A stretch of DNA of 64,000 nucleotides, from assembly GCF_018829635.1 (NCBI RefSeq), contig NZ_JAHKKG010000014.1, positions 1 to 64,000 on the forward strand, given 5' to 3'. This document shows, piece after piece, positions 1 to 8,155 of the stretch. The notes beneath the pieces are model-generated. The model saw nothing but the letters and a program-made list of their open reading frames with translations. It ran no database searches and was not told the origin of the DNA. The first letter of the stretch is position 1. The number at the start of each line of letters is the position of its first letter. The DNA is from Paractinoplanes bogorensis. GTDB lineage: Bacteria > Actinomycetota > Actinomycetes > Mycobacteriales > Micromonosporaceae. Both the position numbers and the translations under genes were made by a program.

Positions 1-71
1 TTCCGCTCGACTTGCATGTGTTAAGCACGCCGCCAGCGTTCGTCCTGAGCCAGGATCAAACTCTCCAACAA
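1..71 (-). rRNA. rrs: 16S ribosomal RNA, 5' end (partial)
   Basis: Read on the minus strand, this stretch gives the universal 16S start: AGAGTTTGATCCTGGCTCAG (rc of 45-64), followed by the conserved GACGAACGCTGGCGGCGTGC and the start of variable region V1. The gene runs off the left edge. The mature 5' end is placed about seven bases before AGAG by analogy with other bacteria, so position 71 is approximate. Confidence 0.95.
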
Positions 72-245
72 AAACTGTGGAAAAGCGTCCCGGCAGTTAA
101 ACAACTGCCAAAGGAATCTCCCACCGAGTCACCCCTAAAAGAGATGAGCCGGCCGGGGTATTACTTAATTGGCACTGGCTTATCAAGCACCCTGTTGAGT
201 TCTCAAAGAACAACCACACCCGGCTGACCGCTCCGGGGCACTTCC
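72..245 (-). promoter_or_regulatory. rRNA operon leader with antitermination/processing element
   Basis: This is the transcribed spacer between the proximal promoter and 16S. On the minus strand, 191-216 reads GTTGTTCTTTGAGAACTCAA, the boxA-like motif of actinobacterial rRNA leaders (antitermination and RNase III processing). TTTGGCAGTTGTTTAACTGC, closer to 16S, can fold into a short hairpin. No protein-coding signal is seen. Confidence 0.75.
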
Positions 246-248
246 AAA

Positions 249-277
249 ACTTTACCCGCTGCTTTCCGTTCCGCCAA
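249..277 (-). promoter_or_regulatory. rRNA promoter, proximal (P2)
   Basis: On the minus strand a -35 TTGGCG (272-277) and a -10 TAAAGT (249-254) are separated by exactly 17 bases. This is the vegetative sigma pattern and lies directly upstream of the leader, so transcription should start near 242. Assignment is by motif and position only. Confidence 0.65.
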
Positions 278-465
278 ATCCGGGTCACGACCCGCATTTG
301 CCCGTACCGAAAAGGCTTTGGGCACCATCATTTCGACCGAATGATCCGCGCGCCGCGAACGGCACAACGATCCACCCTGCCGGGTCAGATGATTTCCTCC
401 AGGACGGCCGCGCCGGATCTCCGAAGAGTTCCGCTCGCTCGCCCGTCTCCCTGGCGGCTCGGAAA

Positions 466-494
466 ACATTACCCGGTCTTCCCCGAACCACCAA
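466..494 (-). promoter_or_regulatory. rRNA promoter, distal (P1)
   Basis: On the minus strand TTGGTG (489-494) and TAATGT (466-471) are 17 bases apart. It lies about 217 bases upstream of the proximal promoter and points the same way. Tandem promoters are usual for actinobacterial rRNA operons. Confidence 0.55.
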
Positions 495-975
495 ATCGAC
501 CCCCCATGGTGTGCATCACCGCAGCTGGAGCCCCGCGCGGCTACTACTCCTAGCCAGCCCACCCGCCCTGGGAGCGGACCTTAGCGGCGGCGTGAAGCGA
601 GGACGGGCGTCGTCCACAGGCGGAGAGACGGCACGTCGCCGGTTGTCCACAGGGTCGCCCGGGGAACGGACCGAGGGTGTGGGATGAGCGGGCATCAGCG
701 AGCGGGACGGCCGATGCGGTGCCCAGCGTGTGGAGGAAGGAACCAGTTATGGCGTACGGGGAGCTGGTCGTGGCCAGGGCGACGTCGTCACAGGGACTTG
801 CGACTCAAGCTCGACGAGCGGCCCACTCCCGAGCATCGCGCAACTGGGTGCCATCTCCGGACGCGGTCATGCTCCTCGGATCCCGCTCTCGGCCACGCCC
901 CATCCTGGCGTGTGCAGCCACGGCCGCCGCCGATCGGTCCAGAAAGAACTCGACGGCGGGCCCGGCTCGGCCTCT
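495..975. other. Intergenic stretch upstream of the rRNA operon
   Basis: About 480 bases without a convincing gene. Open frames exist on both strands, but they are arginine/proline-rich artefacts of high GC, without a ribosome binding site or family resemblance. The only structure noticed is the DnaA-box-like pair at 610-651. Confidence 0.5.
610..651 (+). promoter_or_regulatory. Pair of DnaA-box-like sites
   Basis: TTGTCCACA at 643-651 matches the actinobacterial DnaA box exactly, and TCGTCCACA at 610-618 matches at eight of nine positions. Both are in the same orientation, 33 bases apart, with GG following each. They lie outside the rRNA promoters. Two sites do not make an origin; DnaA binding is inference. 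Confidence 0.35.
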
Positions 976-1161
976 TCACATCGCGAACGCGAAGACCCCC
1001 AGCATCAGGGCGGTGGTCCCGCCGAAGGCTGTCCCACCCAGGAGTATCGCGGCCGGCAGGCTACGACCGTCCAAACGGGCGAGCACGACAGTGGCGATGC
1101 CGACCAGGACGGCGGCGAGGACGATGATGGTGAGCAACAGGGCTCGGATCTGCGACGACAT
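976..1161 (-). CDS. Small two-helix membrane protein
   Basis: A 61-residue protein starting MSSQIRALLL. The ATG at 1159-1161 is chosen over longer readings because an AGGAAGG sits about ten bases upstream and because hydrophobic sequence begins immediately. It has two predicted membrane helices, roughly residues 5-25 and 36-58, separated by a short loop with two Arg and one Asp. The upstream extension lacks coding character. No family is recognised. It stands alone between the rRNA operon and the amidohydrolase. Confidence 0.6.
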   Translation of the reverse strand: MSSQIRALLLTIIVLAAVLVGIATVVLARLDGRSLPAAILLGGTAFGGTTALMLGVFAFAM

Positions 1162-1673
1162 GAGGCGGGGCCTTCCTCTGCACGGACCTCTCCATTTGAG
1201 AGAGATGCAGGGGAAACTCAACCCGTAAGAACGATCAGCCCGCCGAATCGCGCCGTCAATGGGTTCGAGCAAAGTGCACCGAGATGGTGAAACGGTAGCG
1301 GGCGACAGTGGTCCTCTGACCAGGCAACTCGACGCAGCGCGAAGGCGGGAGACTCCCCCTCGGTGCGCCAACCACAGCTTTCCAGGCGCATCCCCAGCAG
1401 ACCTGCTCGACGGCGCTGTTCTGCGTCATCCCGTCACCGCACGACCGGCGACGCCAGTTGACGAGTTCGTCGACTCGCCGTGCTTTTGCGCGCGCGTCTT
1501 CTCCGCCGGCGCCCGATCATGGAACGGCTGCACGTACACGGTCAGCGGTGTCAGTCGGTATGCGACCGGAGGCGCGGATGCTGCGGGAAGTGGGTGAGGT
1601 GGGCGTCGGGTACCTCGCCGCTCGGGTGCTGGTGCAACGCTGATGGCCACGGCGTGGATGGAGGGAGTGGCTG
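1162..1673. other. Intergenic region before the amidohydrolase gene
   Basis: About 510 bases. Short open frames here have no ribosome binding site tied to a plausible start and no recognisable protein. It should hold the promoters for the minus-strand small membrane protein and the plus-strand amidohydrolase, but no clear -35/-10 pair was found. Confidence 0.4.
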
Positions 1674-3290
1674 ATGGCGTACGCGGATGTGGTTCTGGCC
1701 GGGGGGAACGTCTTCACGGGGGACGGGGCCGGGCACTCGGGGCTGGCGGTGCGGGGCGACCGGATCGTCGCGGTCGGTGGGGACGAGGTGCGTGAGCTTG
1801 CCGGCCCGCAGACCGAGGTGGTCGAGCTCGAGGGGCGGCTGCTGGTTCCGGGGTTTCAGGATGCGCACATCCACGCGGTGATGGGCGGCGTCGAGCTGGG
1901 GCAGTGCGACCTGACCGGGACCGTCGAGCTGGACGAGTATCTGCGGCGCGTGCGGCGGTATGCCGACGAGCATCCGGACGCCGAGTGGATTCTCGGGGGC
2001 GGGTGGTCGATGGAGAGCTTCGCGAACGGGATCCCGGATCGGCGGCTGCTCGACCAGGTCGTACCGGATCGGCCGGTCTATCTGCTCAACCGGGACCACC
2101 ACGCGGCGTGGGTGAACACCGTGGCGCTGGAGCGGGCCGGCATCACGGCGAGCACCCCCGACCCGGCCACCGGGCGGATCGACCGGGACGCGGACGGGAA
2201 TCCGGTCGGGGCGCTGCAGGAGGGGGCGATGGAGCTCGTCGAGGTACCGGACATGACGGCCTCGGAGAAGTACGACGGGCTGATGCGGGCCCAGCAGCTG
2301 CTCCTTTCGCTGGGCATCACGGCCTGGCAGGACGCGATGCTGGCGGCGTCCAACGGATATGCGGACGTCTCCGACGCGTACGGGAGAGCCGCCCGGGAAG
2401 GAACTCTGGTCGCGACGGTGATCGGGGCGCTGTGGTGGGACCGGGATCTCGGGATCGACCAGATCATCGAGCTGGTGGGCAGACGGGAGGCGCTCAGCGT
2501 CGGGCGGCTGCGGTGCGACACGGTCAAGCTGATGCTGGACGGGATCGCGGAGAACTTCACGGCGGCGATGACCGCGCCCTATCGCGACGGGTGCGGGCAC
2601 GCCACCACCAACCGCGGGTTGTCGTTCATCGATCCGGCGGAACTGCCCGCGTACGTGACCGAACTTGATCGTCAGGGTTTTCAGGCGCATTTCCACGCGC
2701 TCGGGGATCGGGCCGTGCGCGACGGGCTGGACGCCGTCGAGGCGGCCCGCAAGGCCAACGGGCCCAGCGACAACCGGCCACATCTGGCTCATCTGCAGGT
2801 GGTGCATCCGGACGACGTGCCGCGGTTCGCGCAGCTGGGGGCGACGGCGAACATGCAGCCGTTCTGGGCCGCGCACGAACCGCAGATGGACGAGCTGACC
2901 ATTCCGTTCCTCGACCAGGAGGCCGTACGCCGGCAGTATCCGTTCGGTGACCTGCGGCGCAGCGGGGCCCGGCTGGCCGGGGGCAGCGACTGGCCGGTGA
3001 GCACGCCCGACCCGCTGCGGGGGATCCACGTCGCGGTGAACCGGGTGCTGCCGGGTGAGAGCCGGGAGCCCTTCCTGCCGGAGCAGGCGCTGACTCTGGC
3101 CGAGGCGATCACGGCCTACACGGCCGGGTCGGCCTACGTGAACCGGCGGGACGACACCGGGCGTCTGCGCGAGGGTTTCCGGGCCGATCTGGTGGTGCTG
3201 GACCGGGACCTGTTCGCGGGGCCGCCCGAGGAGATCGGCGACGCCGCGGTCGCGCTCACCTTCGTGGACGGGACGAGGGTGTTCGGCTGA
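1674..3290 (+). CDS. YtcJ-like metal-dependent amidohydrolase
   Basis: A 538-residue cytoplasmic enzyme of the amidohydrolase superfamily (Amidohydro_3, YtcJ/NfdA-like). These enzymes hydrolyse amide or formamide bonds with a metal centre in a TIM barrel. An N-terminal beta-sandwich precedes the metal motif DAHIH (His65, His67). Later come HFHALGD with further metal-ligand histidines, and GSDWP, the usual catalytic Asp site. The C-terminus rebuilds the sandwich and ends LTFVDGTRVFG. Length is normal for the family. The ATG follows GGAGGG by about seven bases. The last 35 bases overlap the convergent PAP2 gene. The substrate cannot be told from sequence. Confidence 0.88.
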   Translation: MAYADVVLAGGNVFTGDGAGHSGLAVRGDRIVAVGGDEVRELAGPQTEVVELEGRLLVPGFQDAHIHAVMGGVELGQCDLTGTVELDEYLRRVRRYADEHPDAEWILGGGWSMESFANGIPDRRLLDQVVPDRPVYLLNRDHHAAWVNTVALERAGITASTPDPATGRIDRDADGNPVGALQEGAMELVEVPDMTASEKYDGLMRAQQLLLSLGITAWQDAMLAASNGYADVSDAYGRAAREGTLVATVIGALWWDRDLGIDQIIELVGRREALSVGRLRCDTVKLMLDGIAENFTAAMTAPYRDGCGHATTNRGLSFIDPAELPAYVTELDRQGFQAHFHALGDRAVRDGLDAVEAARKANGPSDNRPHLAHLQVVHPDDVPRFAQLGATANMQPFWAAHEPQMDELTIPFLDQEAVRRQYPFGDLRRSGARLAGGSDWPVSTPDPLRGIHVAVNRVLPGESREPFLPEQALTLAEAITAYTAGSAYVNRRDDTGRLREGFRADLVVLDRDLFAGPPEEIGDAAVALTFVDGTRVFG

Positions 3291-4023
3291 CGCCGGCCGG
3301 GGCCAGGCGCTGGGCCGGGATGACGACCGATGCGGCCGGGGTCATCCGCGGGACCAGGGCGCAGACGACGCCGAGCAGGCCCAGGACGGCGATCGCGTCG
3401 AGCCAGTAGTGGTTGCCGGTGACGACCACGACGGCGAGCGTGATCGCCGGGTGGGCCAGCCACAGCCAGCGGCGCCAGCCCGCGGTGGTCGACATCAGGG
3501 CCAGGGCGACCACGACGGCCCAGCCCACGTGCAGCGACGGCATGGCCGCGTACTGGTTGGAGAGGGTGTCGCTGGCCGGCGAGCCGTAGACCGAGGGACC
3601 GAACAGCCGGCCGGTGTCGACGATGCCGACGGCGGACAGCATGCGCGGCGGGGCGAGCGGGAACAGGGCGTGGATGACCAGCGCGAACGCCGTCAGCAGG
3701 GCGAGGGTCCGGCGCATCCAGAGGTACGTGTCGGGGCGCCGGACGTACATCCAGACGAGAGCGGCGGCGGTGGCCGGGAAGTGCACGTACGCGTAGAAGC
3801 AGTTGGCCAGCCGCACCCACCACTCGTGGCCGAGCAGGGTCTGCTGGAGGCCGGCCTCGCTGGGCAGGTGCAGCGCCCGTTCGAAGTTCCAGACCGCGGA
3901 CGCGTTGTTCATCGCCTCGGTGACGTGCCCGTCGACCAGCACGCGGCCGAGCTTGTAGGCCAGGAAAAGCACGGCCACGAGGACGAACTCGCGCAGCGCA
4001 CGGCGAACCGCGATGCCATTCAC
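3256..4023 (-). CDS. PAP2-family membrane phosphatase
   Basis: A 255-residue integral membrane protein of the PAP2 superfamily, closest in layout to the inositolphosphotransferase (Aur1/Ipt1-like) branch. Active-site motifs are MPSLH (His165) and GNHYWLD (His205, Asp209). About six hydrophobic segments surround them. The GTG at 4021-4023 is preferred because GGAGG lies seven bases upstream; longer readings lack coding character. It could act on lipid phosphates or transfer phospho-head groups; the substrate is unknown. It is downstream of the pca operon on the same strand but looks functionally unrelated. Confidence 0.82.
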   Translation of the reverse strand: MNGIAVRRALREFVLVAVLFLAYKLGRVLVDGHVTEAMNNASAVWNFERALHLPSEAGLQQTLLGHEWWVRLANCFYAYVHFPATAAALVWMYVRRPDTYLWMRRTLALLTAFALVIHALFPLAPPRMLSAVGIVDTGRLFGPSVYGSPASDTLSNQYAAMPSLHVGWAVVVALALMSTTAGWRRWLWLAHPAITLAVVVVTGNHYWLDAIAVLGLLGVVCALVPRMTPAASVVIPAQRLAPAGVSRTPSSRPRR

Positions 4024-4157
4024 CCCAGAACCTCCAGACGATCTCGCCGGAGAGCCGACAGCCGAGCCGGCTTCCCAGGATCGTCCAGTAGTTGCAGGCC
4101 ACGCAATCTTTCCCGATGCGAAACAAATCACACGGCCCAGGCGAACGTCGGACGACG

Positions 4158-4180
4158 CGTTTGCAAAGATCAAGCAAACG
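4158..4180 (-). terminator. Hairpin at the end of the pca operon
   Basis: Perfect 7-base arms CGTTTGC (4158-4164) and GCAAACG (4174-4180) enclose a 9-base loop that includes the pcaJ stop codon. It is AT-richer than its surroundings. It could slow or end transcription after pcaJ. There is no U-run, so the terminator role is weakly supported. Confidence 0.3.
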
Positions 4181-4811
4181 GCGAAGGTACCAACGGGATG
4201 CCAGTCTTGTTGATCAGCTCTTCGTCGCTGATGCCGAAGGTTTCGACGATCCGGACACCACCCGGTTCGATCGCGAACGTCGCCACGTCGGTGTAAACCC
4301 GACTCACGCAGGCACGACCGGTCAGCGGATAGGTGCACTCGGGCACGAGCTTGGACGACCCGTCCCGGGCGAACAGGCTCATCATCACGAAGACCTGCCG
4401 GGCCCCGATGGCCAGGTCCATCGCCCCGCCCACGGCCGGGATGGCGTCGGGCGCGCCGGTCGACCAGTTGGCCAGGTCGCCGGCCGCGGACACCTGGAAC
4501 GCGCCCATCACGCAGACGTCGAGGTGGCCGCCGCGCATCATCGCGAACGAGTCGGCGTGGTGGAAGTACGCGGCGCCGGGCCGCTCGGTGACCGGCTGCT
4601 TGCCCGCGTTGGTCAGGTCGGGGTCGACCTCGTCGCCGGTGGCCGGCGGGCCCATGCCGAGCATGCCGTTCTCGGTGTGCAGGACGACCCCACTGCCGGG
4701 GCGCAGGTAGTCGGCGACCAGGGTGGGCTGCCCGATGCCCAGGTTGACGTAGGCGCCGTCGGGGATGTCGCGGGCCACGATCTCGGCCATCTGCTCGCGG
4801 GACAGGCTCAC
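4170..4811 (-). CDS. pcaJ: 3-oxoadipate CoA-transferase subunit B
   Basis: A 213-residue beta subunit of the succinyl-CoA:3-oxoadipate CoA-transferase. With PcaI it moves CoA from succinyl-CoA to 3-oxoadipate, the penultimate step of the beta-ketoadipate pathway. The catalytic Glu is in HTENGMLGMGP, as in SCOT/PcaJ/AtoA proteins, and the family block NLGIGQPTLVADYL is near the N-terminus. The GTG start at 4809-4811 overlaps the pcaI stop in GTGA, which argues for translational coupling; longer in-frame readings run into pcaI. Length is normal. Confidence 0.93.
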   Translation of the reverse strand: MSLSREQMAEIVARDIPDGAYVNLGIGQPTLVADYLRPGSGVVLHTENGMLGMGPPATGDEVDPDLTNAGKQPVTERPGAAYFHHADSFAMMRGGHLDVCVMGAFQVSAAGDLANWSTGAPDAIPAVGGAMDLAIGARQVFVMMSLFARDGSSKLVPECTYPLTGRACVSRVYTDVATFAIEPGGVRIVETFGISDEELINKTGIPLVPSPFA

Positions 4812-5464
4812 GGCAGCACCAGCCGATCGACGTAGATGGCGGGGGTCACGACCGCTTCGGGGTCGAGCTCGCCGGGCTCGACGATCCGGGACACCTGGGC
4901 GATCGTCACGGTGGCGGCGGTGGCCATCACCGGGCCGAAGTTGCGGGCGGTCTTGCGGTAGACCAGGTTGCCGGTCCGGTCGGCCACGTGCGCGCGGATC
5001 AGCGCGACGTCGCCGCGGATCGGGTACTCCAGCACGTACTCCCGGCCGTCGATGACCCGCGACTCCTTGCCCTCGGCGAGCGGCGTACCCACCCCGGTCG
5101 GGCTGAAGAAGGCACCGATCCCGGCTCCGGCCGCGCGCATCCGCTCGGCCAGATTGCCCTGGGGCACGAGCTCGAGCTCGATCCGGCCGTCCCGGTAGAG
5201 GCGGTCGAACACCCACGAGTCGGCCTGCCGCGGGAACGAGCACACCACCTTGCGGACGCGCCCGGCCGCCAGCAGGGCCGCGAGCCCGGTGTCGCCGTTG
5301 CCCGCGTTGTTGCTGACGATCGTCAGGCCGGTGGCGCCGTACTCGATCAGCGCGTCGATCAGGTCGACCGGCATCCCGGCCATCCCGAAGCCGCCGACCA
5401 GCACGGTGTCGCCGTCCCGCACGGCCGCCACAGCGTCGGCGGCCGACATGATCGACGCGGTCAT
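4808..5464 (-). CDS. pcaI: 3-oxoadipate CoA-transferase subunit A
   Basis: A 218-residue alpha subunit, partner of PcaJ. The glycine-rich CoA-binding block GGFGMAGMP is at about residues 24-32, followed by SNNAGNGDTGLAALL, typical of the PcaI/ScoA/AtoD family. It starts with ATG 25 bases after the pcaL stop and overlaps pcaJ by four bases. Paired subunits in one operon next to pcaL make the 3-oxoadipate assignment more likely than acetoacetate. Confidence 0.93.
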   Translation of the reverse strand: MTASIMSAADAVAAVRDGDTVLVGGFGMAGMPVDLIDALIEYGATGLTIVSNNAGNGDTGLAALLAAGRVRKVVCSFPRQADSWVFDRLYRDGRIELELVPQGNLAERMRAAGAGIGAFFSPTGVGTPLAEGKESRVIDGREYVLEYPIRGDVALIRAHVADRTGNLVYRKTARNFGPVMATAATVTIAQVSRIVEPGELDPEAVVTPAIYVDRLVLP

Positions 5465-5489
5465 CCGGCGCCGCCCACGGTGAGCGCGG

Positions 5490-6635
5490 TCATTCGGCGT
5501 CCTCGGTCAGCACCCGCTGGGCGATGCGGAACGCGGTGTTGGCGGCGGGCACGCCACAGTAGATCGCGGTCTGCAGCAGCACTTCCTTGATCTCGTCGTC
5601 GGTCAGCCCGTTGGTGCGGGCGGCGCGCACGTGCATCGCCAGCTCCTCCTGGTGCCCGAGAGCGACGAGCGCGGTCAGGGTGATCATCGAGCGGCTGCGG
5701 CGGTCCAGGCCGGGGCGGGTCCAGATCTCTCCCCAGGCGTACGCGGTGATGAGCTCCTGGAAATCGCGGGTGAACCCGGTCGTGCCGTCGATCGCCCGGT
5801 CGACGTGCGCGTCGCCGAGCACCTGGCGCCGCACGCTCATGCCGGCTGCGCGCACCCGCTCGATCGTCGGTGAGCCGCTGAACTGTTCGTCCAGCAGCGC
5901 GGCGACCTCGGCCGGCTTCTCGGCGGGCGCGAGATGAGCGACATTTTCCAGTACGACGTAACGCCCGTTCCGCACTCCCGAGGCGATCGCGGCCAGCCCG
6001 TCCGGGGGTGTCGGCTGGTCGGCCGCACCGGCGATCGCCAGTACAGGTGCGGTGATCTCGCCGAGACGGTCGCGGACGTCGAACGCCGCCAAGGCCTCGC
6101 AGACCAACGCATAGCTCTCCGGGTCGGTGGCCCGCAGCGATGCGATCAGCGCGGCCACGACTCCGGGCGCTCGCTGGGCGAAACCGGGCGCGAACCATCG
6201 CTGCTGCGATCCGGCGACAATCGCCGTGATGCCGTCGGCCCGCACGGTCTCGGCGCGCTGCCGCCATCCGGTGGCCTCGCCGATCTTGGCGCCGGTGCAG
6301 ATCAGGGCGGCCGACTCGACCCGCTCGGGCGCGTCGAGCAGCAGCTGCAGCCCCGTCGCACCACCCACCGAGACGCCCGCATAGCGAAACTGCTCGCCGG
6401 GGCGCAGTTCGTCGGCCAAGGCGATTACCCCGCGGGCCAAGCCGGCGACGCCGAACCCGCCGGGCGCCGGTTCGCTGTGGCCGTGGCCGGGCAGGTCCCA
6501 GCCGACGATGTGGTGACCGGTCTTCAGCAATTCGGCGCAGCGCCGCCAGAGTGTCTCGGACGAGGTGCCGAGCGACGGTCCGAGCAGCAGCAACGGCTGC
6601 CCGGGGGCGTCGACGATCGTGGTCGCGGTCAGCAT
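5490..6635 (-). CDS. pcaL: 3-oxoadipate enol-lactonase / 4-carboxymuconolactone decarboxylase fusion
   Basis: A 381-residue bifunctional enzyme, the actinobacterial PcaD-PcaC fusion called PcaL. The N-terminal part (about 1-250) is an alpha/beta hydrolase with the nucleophile elbow GVSVGG and the DLPGHGHS loop; it hydrolyses the enol-lactone to 3-oxoadipate. The C-terminal part (about 265-380) is a carboxymuconolactone decarboxylase domain with EIKEVLLQTAIYCGVPAAN. It lies two bases after the pcaB stop and 25 bases before pcaI. The order of domains in the protein is the reverse of the order of reactions, as in other PcaL proteins. Confidence 0.94.
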   Translation of the reverse strand: MLTATTIVDAPGQPLLLLGPSLGTSSETLWRRCAELLKTGHHIVGWDLPGHGHSEPAPGGFGVAGLARGVIALADELRPGEQFRYAGVSVGGATGLQLLLDAPERVESAALICTGAKIGEATGWRQRAETVRADGITAIVAGSQQRWFAPGFAQRAPGVVAALIASLRATDPESYALVCEALAAFDVRDRLGEITAPVLAIAGAADQPTPPDGLAAIASGVRNGRYVVLENVAHLAPAEKPAEVAALLDEQFSGSPTIERVRAAGMSVRRQVLGDAHVDRAIDGTTGFTRDFQELITAYAWGEIWTRPGLDRRSRSMITLTALVALGHQEELAMHVRAARTNGLTDDEIKEVLLQTAIYCGVPAANTAFRIAQRVLTEDAE

Positions 6636-6637
6636 GG

Positions 6638-8155
6638 CTACTCCCCCGCTCGCGCCAGTGCGGCGTCGATGATCTCGTCAGTGGCGCCCCGGTACGAGCC
6701 AGCGGTGGGTGCGCCCCGAGCACCAGTGGCGGGCGCTCCCTCGGAGCCGGCGGCGTGCGCTCCCCCGGTCTCGGCGCGGCCGGAATCGTCGCCGGGTCCG
6801 GCGATGCCGGAACTGACGGCGCGCCCGGCGCCGCCGGAATCGGCGCCGGGTCCGGCGATGCCGGAACTAGCGGCGTGCCCGGCGCTGCCGGAATCGGCGC
6901 CGGGCCCGGCGATGCCGGAACTAGCGGCGCGCCCGGCGCTGCCGGAACTGACGGCGCGCCCGGCGCGGCCGGCATCGGCGCCGGGTCCGGCGCTGCCGGA
7001 ACTGACGGCGCGCCCGGCGCGGCCGGCATCGAGGTCGGGTCCGGCGCTGCCGGAACTGACGGCGCGCCCGGCGCGGCCGGCATCGAGGTCGGGTGTGGCT
7101 GCGGTCTCGTATTTGCGCTGCTCGGCGTCGATGCCCGGGCGGGCCGCGGCCAGCGTGGCGGCCATCCGGGCCGCGTCGACGCGCAGGCCGGTGAGCAGGT
7201 CGGTGGTCTGGGAACCGGCGGTCACCGTGCGGCGGGCCAGGGTGCGCAGGGTGGCCCACTCGACGTGCCAGGCACCGTCGGCGCGCTCGTCCACCATCGT
7301 CGCGGCCGCCGTGTGCAGGGTGGCGGCCAGCGGCGGTGCGGCCAGCGCGGCCCGGCGGACCAGGACGGCCAGGGTCGGGTTGCGCTTGTCCGGCATGGCG
7401 GACGATCCCCCGGTCACGGCCAGGGACAGCTCGCCGATCTCGGGGCGGGTCAGCGTGAGCACGTCGGCGGCGATCCGGCCCCAGGCGTCGGTGCAGGTCA
7501 CGAGCGCGTCGCCGAGGCGGGTGAACGGGGCCCGGCCGGTGTGCCAGGGCTGGTGCAGGGGCAGGCCGAGCCGGGCCGCGGTGGCGGCGACGCGGGCCAC
7601 GGCCCGGTCGGGCGAGCCTTCGAGGGCGACGACGGCGGCCAGGCTGCCGGCCGCGCCGCCGATCTGGACCGGCAACGTCGCGGCGGTCACGGCGTCGCGG
7701 GCGTCGAGCACACTCTGCAGCCAGGACGCGGCCTTGAGTCCGAAAGTGATCGGGACGGCGTGCTGGGTGAGGGTGCGGCCCGCCATGTCCGTGTGGCGGT
7801 GCCGGTCGGCGAGGGCGGCCAGGAGGCGTACGTGGGAACCCAGATCTTGAAGCAGTTGATCTTTCGCCTGGAGAAGGCAGAGCACGAGGGCCGTGTCGAG
7901 CACGTCCTGGCTGGTCAGGCCCTGGTGCAGACGCTCGTCGGCGCCGCGGGAGCGCATGAGGGCCAGCAGTGGGATGACCGGGTTGCCGCCCTCCTCGGCC
8001 GCGGAGGCCAGCGCGGGCAGATCGGCCGGACCGGCCAGGGCGGAGAGATCGGTGTCGATCCAGGCCGACTCGACCCGCAGCAGGGCGGCCAGCACGCTCG
8101 CGTCGGAACAGAGGTCGCCGGCGCGGGCGTCACCCGGCCACAGCAGATCGGTCAC
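6638..8155 (-). CDS. pcaB: 3-carboxy-cis,cis-muconate cycloisomerase with a repeat insertion
   Basis: A 505-residue member of the fumarase/aspartase superfamily that converts 3-carboxymuconate to 4-carboxymuconolactone. The superfamily signature is at residues 250-260 and reads GSSAMPDKRNP; many relatives have His where this one has Asp256. TSQDVLDTA (81-89) is also typical. Residues about 354-485 are odd: an Ala/Gly/Ser-rich stretch of 18-residue repeats sits in frame between the last core helix region and the closing segment SYRGATDEIIDAALA, which resembles a normal PcaB C-terminus. Without it the protein would be about 375 residues. The GTG start at 8153-8155 overlaps the pcaG stop as GTGA. 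Confidence 0.92.
   Translation of the reverse strand: MTDLLWPGDARAGDLCSDASVLAALLRVESAWIDTDLSALAGPADLPALASAAEEGGNPVIPLLALMRSRGADERLHQGLTSQDVLDTALVLCLLQAKDQLLQDLGSHVRLLAALADRHRHTDMAGRTLTQHAVPITFGLKAASWLQSVLDARDAVTAATLPVQIGGAAGSLAAVVALEGSPDRAVARVAATAARLGLPLHQPWHTGRAPFTRLGDALVTCTDAWGRIAADVLTLTRPEIGELSLAVTGGSSAMPDKRNPTLAVLVRRAALAAPPLAATLHTAAATMVDERADGAWHVEWATLRTLARRTVTAGSQTTDLLTGLRVDAARMAATLAAARPGIDAEQRKYETAATPDLDAGRAGRAVSSGSAGPDLDAGRAGRAVSSGSAGPGADAGRAGRAVSSGSAGRAASSGIAGPGADSGSAGHAASSGIAGPGADSGGAGRAVSSGIAGPGDDSGRAETGGAHAAGSEGAPATGARGAPTAGSYRGATDEIIDAALARAGE
6779..7093 (-). repeat. 54-bp in-frame tandem repeat inside pcaB
   Basis: Five full copies and one half copy of a 54-base unit encode 18-residue blocks such as PDLDAGRAGRAVSSGSAG and PGADSGGAGRAVSSGIAG (PcaB residues 355-459). 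The half copy, RAASSGIAG, is nine residues, so the frame is always kept. Because the unit is a multiple of three, the plus strand also stays open over the array. The core GCCGGGTCCGGCGCTG (plus strand, in 6980-6998) recurs in the 17-bp array at 32 kb. Confidence 0.9.

Noticed and set aside
610..651. Replication origin
   Set aside because: Only two DnaA-box-like sites, no dnaA or dnaN genes and no AT-rich unwinding region.
12..687. Short frames over the 16S leader region
   Set aside because: They lie in the rRNA operon leader and promoters and have no protein-like features.
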